Of a stretch of DNA of 64,000 bases, positions 28,693-35,861 are shown one piece after another (positions within the stretch are counted from its first letter, which is position 1; each line of letters begins with the position of its first letter). The stretch is from G965276675 sp965276675 (GTDB lineage: Bacteria; Acidobacteriota; Terriglobia; Terriglobales; Acidobacteriaceae). A program made the translations under genes and the position numbers. The notes beneath the pieces were generated by a model. It was given only the letters and a program-made list of their open reading frames with translations, had not been told where the DNA came from and searched no databases. Location: positions 434,001-498,000 of the forward strand of contig OZ255624.1 of NCBI GenBank assembly GCA_965276675.1. Reading direction: 5' to 3'.

Positions 28693-30495
28693 ATGGCGAC
28701 CATTACCGAGATCTTGCCCGAAGCTCCGCAGAAGAAACGCAATCTTGTCGAGATGAACTGGGACCCCATCACCCGTATCGTCGGCAGCCTGGGGATCTTC
28801 ACCAAAATTGATTTCGAAAATCGTGAAGTAGCCGAGTGCCACAGCACCTCTTCCATCTTCCGCGGCTACAGCGTCTTTATGAAGGGGAAAGATCCGCGCG
28901 ATGCCCACTTCATCACCAGCCGCATCTGCGGCATCTGCGGCGACAACCACGCCACCTGCGCCGTCTACGCGCAGAACATGGCCTTCGGCGTAAGGCCGCC
29001 TGCGCTCGCGGAGTGGATCATTAATCTCGGCGAGGCCGCCGAATACATGTTCGATCACAACCTCTACCAGGACAACCTGGTCGGTGTGGACTTCTGCGAG
29101 CAGATGGTGAAGGAGACCAATCCCAGCGTCTGGGCCAAAGCCCAGTCCGCGGCCGCTCCGAACGCCGACAAGCACGGCTTCCGCACCATCGCGGACATCA
29201 TGACCGCGCTCAATCCCTTCACTGGCTCGTTCTATCGCGAAACGCTCGCCATGAGCCGTTTGACGCGCGAGATGTTCTGCCTGATGGAAGGACGCCACGT
29301 ACATCCTTCGACGCTCTATCCCGGGGGAGTCGGCACGGTCGCCACCGTCCAGCTCTTCACCGACTACCTGGTGCGTCTGATGAAGTACGTCGAATTCATG
29401 AAGAGGGTCGTGCCACTGCACGATGATCTCTTCGACTTCTTCTACGAGGCGTTGCCGGGATACGAAAAGGTTGGCCAGCGGCGCATCCTGCTCGGCTGCT
29501 GGGGTTCGTATAACGACCCCGATTATTGCGACTACACCTACAAGAACATGGGCGACTGGGGACGCAAGATGTTCGTCACCCCCGGCGTCATCGTTGACGG
29601 CAAGCTGGTGACCAACGATCTGGTCGACATCAACCTCAACATTCGCATCCTGCTCGGCAGCTCCTACTACGACGACTGGCAAAATCAGGAGACCTTCGTC
29701 GCCAGAGACCCTCTCGGCAATCCAGTCGACAAGCGCCATCCGTGGAACCAGACCACCATCCCACGCCCACAAAAACGCGACTTCGACGGCAATTACACCT
29801 GGGTGATGTCGCCGCGCTGGTTTGACAAGCGCACCGGCGACTATCTTGCGCTGGACACTGGCGGCGGTCCCATCGCGCGCCTCTGGTCGACCGCGCTCTC
29901 CGGCTTGGTTGACATCGGCTACGTGAAGGCCACTGGCCACAGCGTGCAGATCAATCTGCCCAAGACGGCGCTGCTGCCCGAGACCCAGTTTGAGTGGAAG
30001 ATCCCGCAGTGGAGCAACACCCTCGAGCGTGACCGCGCCCGCACCTATTTCCAGGCGTACGCGGCCGCCACTGCCCTGCACTTTGTCGAGAAGGCGCTCG
30101 CCGAACTGAACGCCGGCCGGACCCGGACCTGGTCGGACTTCAAGGTTCCAGAAGAAGCGATTGGCTGCGGCTTCCACGAAGCCGTGCGCGGCGTCCTCTC
30201 GCATCACGTCGTCATTCGGGATGGCAAGATCGCCAACTACCATCCCTACCCGCCAACGCCTTGGAACGCGAATCCGCGCGACATCTACGGCACTCCAGGT
30301 CCCTACGAAGACGCCGTGCAAAACACGCCGATCTTCGAAGAAAACGGTCCGGAGAACTTCAAAGGCATCGACATCATGCGCACTGTCCGCAGCTTCGATC
30401 CGTGCCTCCCTTGCGGCGTACACATGTACGTTGGCGATGGCAAGACCATCGAAGTGAAACACTCACCTATGTTCGGGGCAGCGGGGCATGAGTAA
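28693..30495 (+). CDS. hhyL: [NiFe]-hydrogenase large subunit, group 1h
   Basis: 600 residues with the four cysteines that hold the Ni-Fe centre: L1 motif RICGICGDNHATC (Cys79, Cys82) and L2 motif DPCLPCGVH (Cys571, Cys574). A 23-residue C-terminal extension after His577 is the expected substrate of the maturation endopeptidase encoded at 34.06 kb. Length and motifs match the actinobacterial-type enzymes that oxidise H2 down to atmospheric levels and tolerate O2. The stop codon overlaps the next gene by one base (TAATG). Confidence 0.95.
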   Translation: MATITEILPEAPQKKRNLVEMNWDPITRIVGSLGIFTKIDFENREVAECHSTSSIFRGYSVFMKGKDPRDAHFITSRICGICGDNHATCAVYAQNMAFGVRPPALAEWIINLGEAAEYMFDHNLYQDNLVGVDFCEQMVKETNPSVWAKAQSAAAPNADKHGFRTIADIMTALNPFTGSFYRETLAMSRLTREMFCLMEGRHVHPSTLYPGGVGTVATVQLFTDYLVRLMKYVEFMKRVVPLHDDLFDFFYEALPGYEKVGQRRILLGCWGSYNDPDYCDYTYKNMGDWGRKMFVTPGVIVDGKLVTNDLVDINLNIRILLGSSYYDDWQNQETFVARDPLGNPVDKRHPWNQTTIPRPQKRDFDGNYTWVMSPRWFDKRTGDYLALDTGGGPIARLWSTALSGLVDIGYVKATGHSVQINLPKTALLPETQFEWKIPQWSNTLERDRARTYFQAYAAATALHFVEKALAELNAGRTRTWSDFKVPEEAIGCGFHEAVRGVLSHHVVIRDGKIANYHPYPPTPWNANPRDIYGTPGPYEDAVQNTPIFEENGPENFKGIDIMRTVRSFDPCLPCGVHMYVGDGKTIEVKHSPMFGAAGHE

Positions 30496-31064
30496 TGGCG
30501 GCGAGTGTTGAGCAACCCATAGCAGCACCTCCTCGCGGGGAGTTCCGGGCCCAGAGTGAACGCGTCGAAAAGCTCGCCGCCAAGCTCGATCAGGCAAACG
30601 ACCCGGAGCTCCGCGCCACTGCGCTCGAGCTCGTCCAATCCGTAGTCGAGCTTCACGGTGCGGCACTCGGGCGCCTCATCGATAAGTGCCTGGAAACACG
30701 GGACGGTGAGCGCGTCCTGGACGAAGCCCTGCAGGACGATCTCGTCTCCGGCATGTTTCTCCTGCACTCTCTTCACCCCGACGACATCGAGACCCGCGTG
30801 CTGCGCGGCATCGAAGCCGTCCGACCGTATCTGAAATCGCACGGCGGCGACTGCGAGCTGGTCGGCGTGCATGACGGCATTGTTCGTATGCGTCTCCACG
30901 GAACATGCGGCAGCTGCCCATCGTCTTCGCTCACGCTCAAGAACGCTGTGGAAGAAGCGCTTTACCAGGTCGCGCCCGATATCAAAGAGATCGTCGCCGA
31001 AAACGTTGCGGCAAATGCGGCGGACGATCACGTCAACGCTTCAAATCTCGTCGTTCTCAAGTAA
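30495..31064 (+). CDS. NifU-like Fe-S cluster protein of the hydrogenase locus
   Basis: 189 residues. The C-terminal half is a NifU domain: YLKSHGGDCELVGVHDGIVRMRLHGTCGSCPSSSLTLKNAVEEAL, with the cluster-binding CGSC. The N-terminal half (about 95 residues, helical) is not the IscU scaffold. Proteins of this architecture are regularly encoded beside group 1h hydrogenases and probably deliver Fe-S clusters to the small subunit, or shuttle electrons. One-base overlap with hhyL. Confidence 0.85.
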   Translation: MAASVEQPIAAPPRGEFRAQSERVEKLAAKLDQANDPELRATALELVQSVVELHGAALGRLIDKCLETRDGERVLDEALQDDLVSGMFLLHSLHPDDIETRVLRGIEAVRPYLKSHGGDCELVGVHDGIVRMRLHGTCGSCPSSSLTLKNAVEEALYQVAPDIKEIVAENVAANAADDHVNASNLVVLK

Positions 31065-31091
31065 GCCCTCACATAAAGGAGGCACACACCC

Positions 31092-31271
31092 ATGGCACAC
31101 GATGACACAACGCGCGACGCGCCTTCCCATACGCCCGGCACACCCAAAGGCGAAGACTACGCACCGCCCGCGACGCAGAGACCGACGCGCATGATGAGCG
31201 ATGCGACTGGCATCAACCCCGCCGACAGCAGGCCGATTGATCCACGCATGCCAATCATGCCCCCGGCATAA
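31092..31271 (+). CDS. Small Pro-rich protein (59 aa) inside the hydrogenase operon
   Basis: Starts at the ATG 31092 after a strong AAAGGAGG site and ends at TAA 31269-31271, nine bases before the next gene. Product: hydrophilic, Asp/Thr/Pro-rich N-terminus, then INPADSRPIDPRMPIMPPA at the C-terminus. No signal peptide or membrane helix. Position, ribosome-binding site and tight packing argue that it is translated. I do not know a function; it could be a small subunit or assembly factor of the hydrogenase. Confidence 0.68.
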   Translation: MAHDDTTRDAPSHTPGTPKGEDYAPPATQRPTRMMSDATGINPADSRPIDPRMPIMPPA

Positions 31272-31279
31272 AGTCAGCA

Positions 31280-31999
31280 ATGAGTGAAGCTCCCAACGGT
31301 GCACCCGAGCGCGACGGCACACCTTCGTTTCTGCGCCAGCTGGCGCGGCGCCGCGCGTCGGCGGAGCCGGAAGAACGCTGCGAGCTCTGCAGCGCGCCGC
31401 TCTCTCCAGTGCATCAGCATCTGCTCGATCCGAAGCAGCGCAACATCGTCTGCGCTTGCGACGGTTGTGTCCTGCTGTTTTGCGGACAAGCCGGCGCGCA
31501 CTACCTTCGCGTGCCGCGCCGCCTTCGCCGGCTCGCAGGCTTTCAGATAATAGATTTGCAATGGGAGTCACTCATGATCCCCATCAACCTCGCCTTCTTT
31601 TATCGCGACAGCGCTGCGGACCGGGTGCTTGCCATGTATCCTAGCCCCGCGGGCGCCACCGAGTCGCTTCTCAGCCTCGAATCCTGGGAGGAGATTGTCT
31701 CGGGGAACAAAGCGCTGGGGACGATGGAGCCCGACGTCGAAGCCTTCCTGGTAAACCGGATCGGTGCCAACCGCCCCGGCGTCGACAACATCGGGATCGA
31801 CAACACCGCGGCCGACAACATTGGCACCGCCGCGGAGTACTTCATCGTTCCCATCGACGAGTGTTACCGCCTGGTCGGCTTAATCCGCATGCACTGGCGT
31901 GGGCTCTCCGGTGGGACTGAAGTCTGGAAAGAGATTCACCAGTTCTTTGGCGACCTGCGGAACCGGAGTACAGATGTAAGCGGGCCCGCCAATGCCTGA
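31280..31999 (+). CDS. DUF5947-family protein, hydrogenase-associated
   Basis: 239 residues. The N-terminal third has CELCSAPLSPVHQHLLDP and CACDGCVLLFC, two cysteine pairs suggesting a zinc or Fe-S site; the rest is a predicted globular domain (LAFFYRDSAADRVLAMYPSPAGATES). A local repeat DNIGIDNTAADNIG (about residues 173-186) looks like a recent in-frame expansion. Family members occur in group 1h hydrogenase loci; the role is unknown. Overlaps the next gene by eight bases. Confidence 0.75.
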   Translation: MSEAPNGAPERDGTPSFLRQLARRRASAEPEERCELCSAPLSPVHQHLLDPKQRNIVCACDGCVLLFCGQAGAHYLRVPRRLRRLAGFQIIDLQWESLMIPINLAFFYRDSAADRVLAMYPSPAGATESLLSLESWEEIVSGNKALGTMEPDVEAFLVNRIGANRPGVDNIGIDNTAADNIGTAAEYFIVPIDECYRLVGLIRMHWRGLSGGTEVWKEIHQFFGDLRNRSTDVSGPANA

Positions 32000-32645
32000 G
32001 CTGCACTTCGCAATTCAAGACGCAGAGGCGGTAGCGTATGCGGCCGCACCCCTGATTGCCTTGAAGCTACGCGTCACGAATCTGCCGGCCAGCGAGGCGA
32101 TCCACACCCTTACGCTCAGGTGCCAGGTGCAGATCGAGTCGGCCAAACGACGGTATGTTCCCGCGGAGCAAGAGAAGCTGGTCGACCTCTTTGGCGAGCC
32201 TGAGCGGTGGAGCAGAACGGTGCGGCCGCTGCTGTGGATGAACACCACGGTCGCGGTCCCGAGCTTTACCGACACGGTCCTGGTAAACCTCGAGCTTCCC
32301 TGCACCTTCGACTTCAATATCGCGACCACGAAATACTTCCATGCGCTGGACTCCGGTGAGATTCCAGTGAGCGTCTTGTTCAGTGGCACGGTCTTTTACA
32401 AGGGCACGGACGATGCGCTGCAAGTCGCGCAGGTGCCGTGGGACCGCGAGGCCAACTATCGCCTGCCTGTCTCCGTCTGGAGAGAGATGATGGATATGTA
32501 CTATCCCAACACGGCATGGCTCTGTCTGCGCCGTGATGCCTTCGAGCAGCTCTCGCGATACAAAATGCGCCACGGCCTGCCCACCTGGGAGCAGGCGATT
32601 ACACGAGCGCTCGCAGCCGAGCAAGCAGAAGAGGTAGAGGCATGA
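31992..32645 (+). CDS. DUF6084-family protein, hydrogenase-associated
   Basis: 217 residues, soluble, mostly beta-strand in appearance (LIALKLRVTNLPASEAIHTLTLRCQVQIES), no cofactor motif, no signal peptide. A recurrent companion of DUF5947 genes in actinobacterial-type hydrogenase clusters. Overlaps its neighbours by eight and four bases, so stoichiometric co-translation is likely. Function not established; a maturation or scaffold role is a guess. Confidence 0.75.
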   Translation: MPELHFAIQDAEAVAYAAAPLIALKLRVTNLPASEAIHTLTLRCQVQIESAKRRYVPAEQEKLVDLFGEPERWSRTVRPLLWMNTTVAVPSFTDTVLVNLELPCTFDFNIATTKYFHALDSGEIPVSVLFSGTVFYKGTDDALQVAQVPWDREANYRLPVSVWREMMDMYYPNTAWLCLRRDAFEQLSRYKMRHGLPTWEQAITRALAAEQAEEVEA

Positions 32646-33664
32646 CCTTCAGCAGCGTCCAAAAAATTGCGGCCGCGATTCTCTACGAGGGCTACATCCT
32701 CTATCCCTACCGGCCTACCGCAATCAAGAACCGTCAACGCTGGAACTTCGGCACGCTCTACCCGCGCATCTATGCGGAGGCGCAGCGCCCTCCGGAGCCT
32801 TTCCGTTTAGTCGCCGAATGCCTCTTGGTAACAGATATTGTTACAGATGCACAAGCCGACCCTGCCGCCACGCTTTGTGCCAGCCTTGACGTCCAGATCA
32901 GTTTCCTTCAACTCCTCCCGCAAGGAGCGAGTTCAGCGGTCTCCGATGCAGAAGACCTGCGCGAGCTCTCGGACCCCTCCCTTGCGTGGGACGAAGCCGT
33001 CGAACGCACTTCGCAGTATCCCAACCTCCGGCTCAACGACCTTATCGCCTCCCCGCTCACGCTGCGCATGGACGCAGCTGGTCTGCTGGAAGGCCGAAGC
33101 AGTGAGGCGGCTCCAGCTCTGCACGCGGTTCTTACCATCTCAGCCGAACTCCTCCAGGATGGAGCGTGCAAGCTCCGCCTCGAACTGCAGAATACGAGTC
33201 CCCTCCCCAGCGGAACCCAGGCCAAACGCGACGAGGCGCTTCCACACTCCTTCGTCTCCGCACATTTACTGCTGGGCATCACTGGTGGACAATTTGTCTC
33301 GTTGCTCGACCCCGGCGAGGTCTACCGCGCATCCGCTGCGGCGTGCTCGAACGTGGGCGTCTTCCCAGTATTAGCCGGTGAGGAGCCGGAACGCACCATC
33401 ATGCTGTGCTCGCCCATCATCCTGTATGACTACCCAAAGATTGCGCCCGAGAGCAGCGGTGATTTCTTCGATGGCACCGAGATGGATGAGATGCTCGCCC
33501 TGCGCGTCCTCACGCTCACGGATGCAGAGAAGCAGGAGATGCGCGACGGCGATCCCCGCGCACGCAGGATTCTGGAACGCACAGAGGCCCTCACCGCGGA
33601 GTCCATGCTGAACGCCCACGGCGTTATCCGCGGACTTCGGGAGATTCACGGAGACACGCCATGA
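32642..33664 (+). CDS. Conserved hydrogenase-cluster protein of unknown function
   Basis: 340 residues, soluble. N-terminal AILYEGYILYPYRPTAIKNRQRWNFGTLYPRIYAEAQ is a block I recognise from group 1h clusters; no enzyme motif is visible. Starts in the four-base ATGA overlap with the DUF6084 gene and ends in another four-base overlap with the next gene. Base composition matches its neighbours. No function can be assigned. Confidence 0.75.
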   Translation: MTFSSVQKIAAAILYEGYILYPYRPTAIKNRQRWNFGTLYPRIYAEAQRPPEPFRLVAECLLVTDIVTDAQADPAATLCASLDVQISFLQLLPQGASSAVSDAEDLRELSDPSLAWDEAVERTSQYPNLRLNDLIASPLTLRMDAAGLLEGRSSEAAPALHAVLTISAELLQDGACKLRLELQNTSPLPSGTQAKRDEALPHSFVSAHLLLGITGGQFVSLLDPGEVYRASAAACSNVGVFPVLAGEEPERTIMLCSPIILYDYPKIAPESSGDFFDGTEMDEMLALRVLTLTDAEKQEMRDGDPRARRILERTEALTAESMLNAHGVIRGLREIHGDTP

Positions 33665-34062
33665 ATGGAGCGGGCAAGTTCGGTGAGTGGAATCCGAATG
33701 CCGAGTGGAACCCCTTCGAAGAGACCAAAGCAGCGCCTGAGAGTGTGCGCGTCTTCGGCTTCGAACTACGGGTAGGCGACCGCGTTCGTCTACAGCCACA
33801 AAGAGGGAGGCCGCAGAAGAAAGCCGACATCATGGACATGGCGTTGACGGGCCAGGTCGCCATCATCGAAGCCATCATGCAAGACTTTGAAGACCAGATA
33901 CAGCTTGCGGTGGTCCTCGACGACGACCCCGGCCGCGAGTTCGGCATGCTCCGCCAACCCGGCCATCGCTTCTTCTTCTCTCCCGAAGAGGTTGAGCCCG
34001 TAATCGAATTGACAGCCGTTGAGTCGACAGTGAATGAGCCCGAAGGCGGAGGCCCGGCATGA
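33661..34062 (+). CDS. Small conserved hydrogenase-cluster protein
   Basis: 133 residues. Core block FELRVGDRVRLQPQRGRPQKKADIMDMALTGQVAIIEAI followed by QLAVVLDDDPGREFGMLRQPGHRFFFSPEEVEP. The pattern resembles a small beta-barrel, as in SH3/KOW-type folds, but that is inference. Four-base overlaps with both neighbours. Seen in other hydrogenase 1h loci next to the endopeptidase; function unknown. Confidence 0.72.
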   Translation: MNGAGKFGEWNPNAEWNPFEETKAAPESVRVFGFELRVGDRVRLQPQRGRPQKKADIMDMALTGQVAIIEAIMQDFEDQIQLAVVLDDDPGREFGMLRQPGHRFFFSPEEVEPVIELTAVESTVNEPEGGGPA

Positions 34063-34571
34063 CCGCGAAAATACTAGTCGCCGGCGTCGGTAACATCTTC
34101 CTTGGGGATGATGCTTTTGGCGTGGAGGTCGCTCGCTCCCTCGCGCAGCGGCAACTGCCCGAGGCAGTGTCCGTCAAGGACTTCGGCATCCGCGGCTTTG
34201 ACCTCGCTTATGCCCTGCTCGACCCCTGGGACGCGGTGATCATCGTCGACGCGATGCCCCGCGGCGAAGCTCCGGGCACGCTCTATGCGATCGAACCCGA
34301 CGTCAGCGCCATCGTAAGTGCGCAATCGCCAGAGATGGCGATGAACCCGCACGGCATGGATCCTGTTCGCGTTATAAATCTGGCAGCCTCCATCGGCACC
34401 ATCTCCGCTCGCGTGTATGTTGTTGGCTGCGAACCCGCCGACTTCGGCGACGAGTTGGAGGGCCGCATGGGCTTGTCTCCACAGTTGCAATCTGTGATCG
34501 AAGAAGCGTCAAACATGGTTGAACGTCTTGCCGGCCGCATCGCGCAAAACACAGTGATGTGTCCGGCATAA
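34059..34571 (+). CDS. Hydrogenase maturation endopeptidase (HyaD/HybD family)
   Basis: 170 residues. Cleaves the large-subunit C-terminal extension after nickel insertion. Conserved: VAGVGNIFLGDDAFGVEV (metal ligand region), VIIVDAMPRG (second acidic ligand) and the histidine in MNPHGMDP, matching the three Ni ligands of HybD. The substrate is almost certainly the HhyL tail encoded in the same operon. Confidence 0.92.
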   Translation: MTAKILVAGVGNIFLGDDAFGVEVARSLAQRQLPEAVSVKDFGIRGFDLAYALLDPWDAVIIVDAMPRGEAPGTLYAIEPDVSAIVSAQSPEMAMNPHGMDPVRVINLAASIGTISARVYVVGCEPADFGDELEGRMGLSPQLQSVIEEASNMVERLAGRIAQNTVMCPA

Positions 34572-34593
34572 TATCTCTTTCGAGGTGAATGCG

Positions 34594-34692
34594 ATGAAAA
34601 TCTTTTTTGCTGTTATCGGAGTGGCTGCTGTTGCTCTGGCGGTTGTTGCCGCGCCTGACCTTCAGCGCTACATGAAAATACGAGCGATGTAG
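34594..34692 (+). CDS. 32-residue single-helix membrane peptide, DUF6893-like
   Basis: ATG at 34594 follows GAGGTGA at good spacing; stop TAG at 34690-34692. The peptide is MKIFFAVIGVAAVALAVVAA followed by PDLQRYMKIRAM: one hydrophobic helix and a short basic tail. The PDxxRYxxIRxM tail matches what I recall of the tiny DUF6893 family. It lies between the endopeptidase and hypA genes. A plausible role is a membrane anchor or docking helix for the soluble hydrogenase; this is inference. Confidence 0.65.
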   Translation: MKIFFAVIGVAAVALAVVAAPDLQRYMKIRAM

Positions 34693-34721
34693 CTGGGCCC
34701 ATTACATGCGAAACGTGCCCT

Positions 34722-35069
34722 ATGCATGAGCTCTCGATCGCGATGAGCATGATCGACCAGATCACTGAAGAGTCCGACAGTCGCGGCGGCCTCCAGGTTG
34801 AGGCCGTTCATCTCAAACTCGGTGTCTTCTCCGGCGTTGCTAAAGACGCGCTCCTCTTTGCCTGGGAACTGGCGTGCGAAGGCACTCCGCTTGGAGGTTC
34901 GCACCTGGTGATCGAAACCATCCCGCTGGTAATCTATTGCACCAGCTGCAAGGTGGAGCGGACTCCGGAGTCGTTGTACCAACTTTGCTGTCCACACTGC
35001 CAAACACCGGCTCAGGAGATAGTTCGAGGCCGCGAGATCGAAATCGCTTCGTTGGAGGTTGCTGCATGA
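34722..35069 (+). CDS. hypA: Nickel chaperone HypA
   Basis: 115 residues beginning MHELSIAMSMID; His2 is the nickel ligand. The zinc site is formed by CTSC and CPHC. Its stop overlaps the hypB start (ATGA), keeping the nickel-insertion pair coupled. Confidence 0.95.
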   Translation: MHELSIAMSMIDQITEESDSRGGLQVEAVHLKLGVFSGVAKDALLFAWELACEGTPLGGSHLVIETIPLVIYCTSCKVERTPESLYQLCCPHCQTPAQEIVRGREIEIASLEVAA

Positions 35070-35752
35070 GCACACGCATGGTGGAGGTCAGGGCCAAGGT
35101 CCTCAAGCAGAACGATCTGCTTGCCCGTGCTCTCCGCGAGCGGTTTCATCAAGAGGGTACCTGCGTCGTCAGCCTGGTTTCGAGCCCCGGATCGGGAAAG
35201 ACGGCGTTCCTTGAGAAGCTGCTCAGTGCTCTCGCGCGTGATTACCGCGTAGCTGCCCTGGTTGGGGATCTCGCTACAGAGAACGATGCGGCACGCCTTA
35301 AGCGCGCAACGCCAAACGTAAAGCAGATCACCACTGGAACAATCTGCCACCTCGATGCACAGATGGTCGAGAAAGCGCTCGAATCGTGGCATCTCGACGC
35401 GATTGATTTCCTCTTTATCGAAAATGTGGGAAACCTCGTTTGTCCCTCCAGCTACGACCTGGGGGAAGAGCTGCGCTTCGTTCTGCTCTCTGCGACGGAG
35501 GGGGAAGATAAGCCGTTGAAATACCCCACCATCTTCAACAGCTCCGATGTTGCGATCATCACCAAAATGGATATGGCTCACGCGGCAGAGTTCGACCTCG
35601 CCTCGGCTCGCCGTAACATAGAGAACGTCCGTCCCGGGATGCGAATCCTCGAAGTCTCCTCCAAGGCAGGTCTCGGCATGAAAGACGTCGTCGACTTGCT
35701 GCATGCTCAGCTCGCTCATTCGCGCGAAACTCAGGTTGAAGCGACTCTTTGA
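35066..35752 (+). CDS. hypB: GTPase HypB, nickel insertion
   Basis: 228 residues from the ATG at 35066, which overlaps hypA by four bases; the frame is open further upstream through hypA but that is not used. P-loop SLVSSPGSGKTAF, LVGDLATENDA, FLFIENVGNLVCPSS and IITKMD define the SIMIBI GTPase. It has neither a His-rich nickel-storage stretch nor the N-terminal CxxCGC motif, so it is the plain form. Last gene of the hydrogenase locus; no clear terminator follows in the 109 bases before the convergent GH13 gene. Confidence 0.95.
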   Translation: MSTRMVEVRAKVLKQNDLLARALRERFHQEGTCVVSLVSSPGSGKTAFLEKLLSALARDYRVAALVGDLATENDAARLKRATPNVKQITTGTICHLDAQMVEKALESWHLDAIDFLFIENVGNLVCPSSYDLGEELRFVLLSATEGEDKPLKYPTIFNSSDVAIITKMDMAHAAEFDLASARRNIENVRPGMRILEVSSKAGLGMKDVVDLLHAQLAHSRETQVEATL

Positions 35753-35861
35753 ATGCGCTCCTAGGAATGCACCTCGATAGATAACGACGCGATCCGTTAT
35801 GCAAGCCGGCCTCACAGCCGCAATGTTCATGCTTCCCGGACTGCTGGAGAAAGCAGTTCGA

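Noticed and set aside
27250..30462. Open minus-strand frame of 1070 codons opposite the hydrogenase structural genes
   Set aside because: It is the mirror of hhyS/hhyL, which carry all cofactor motifs; its product is low in family-like features and arises because strongly GC-biased third positions remove stop codons on the opposite strand.
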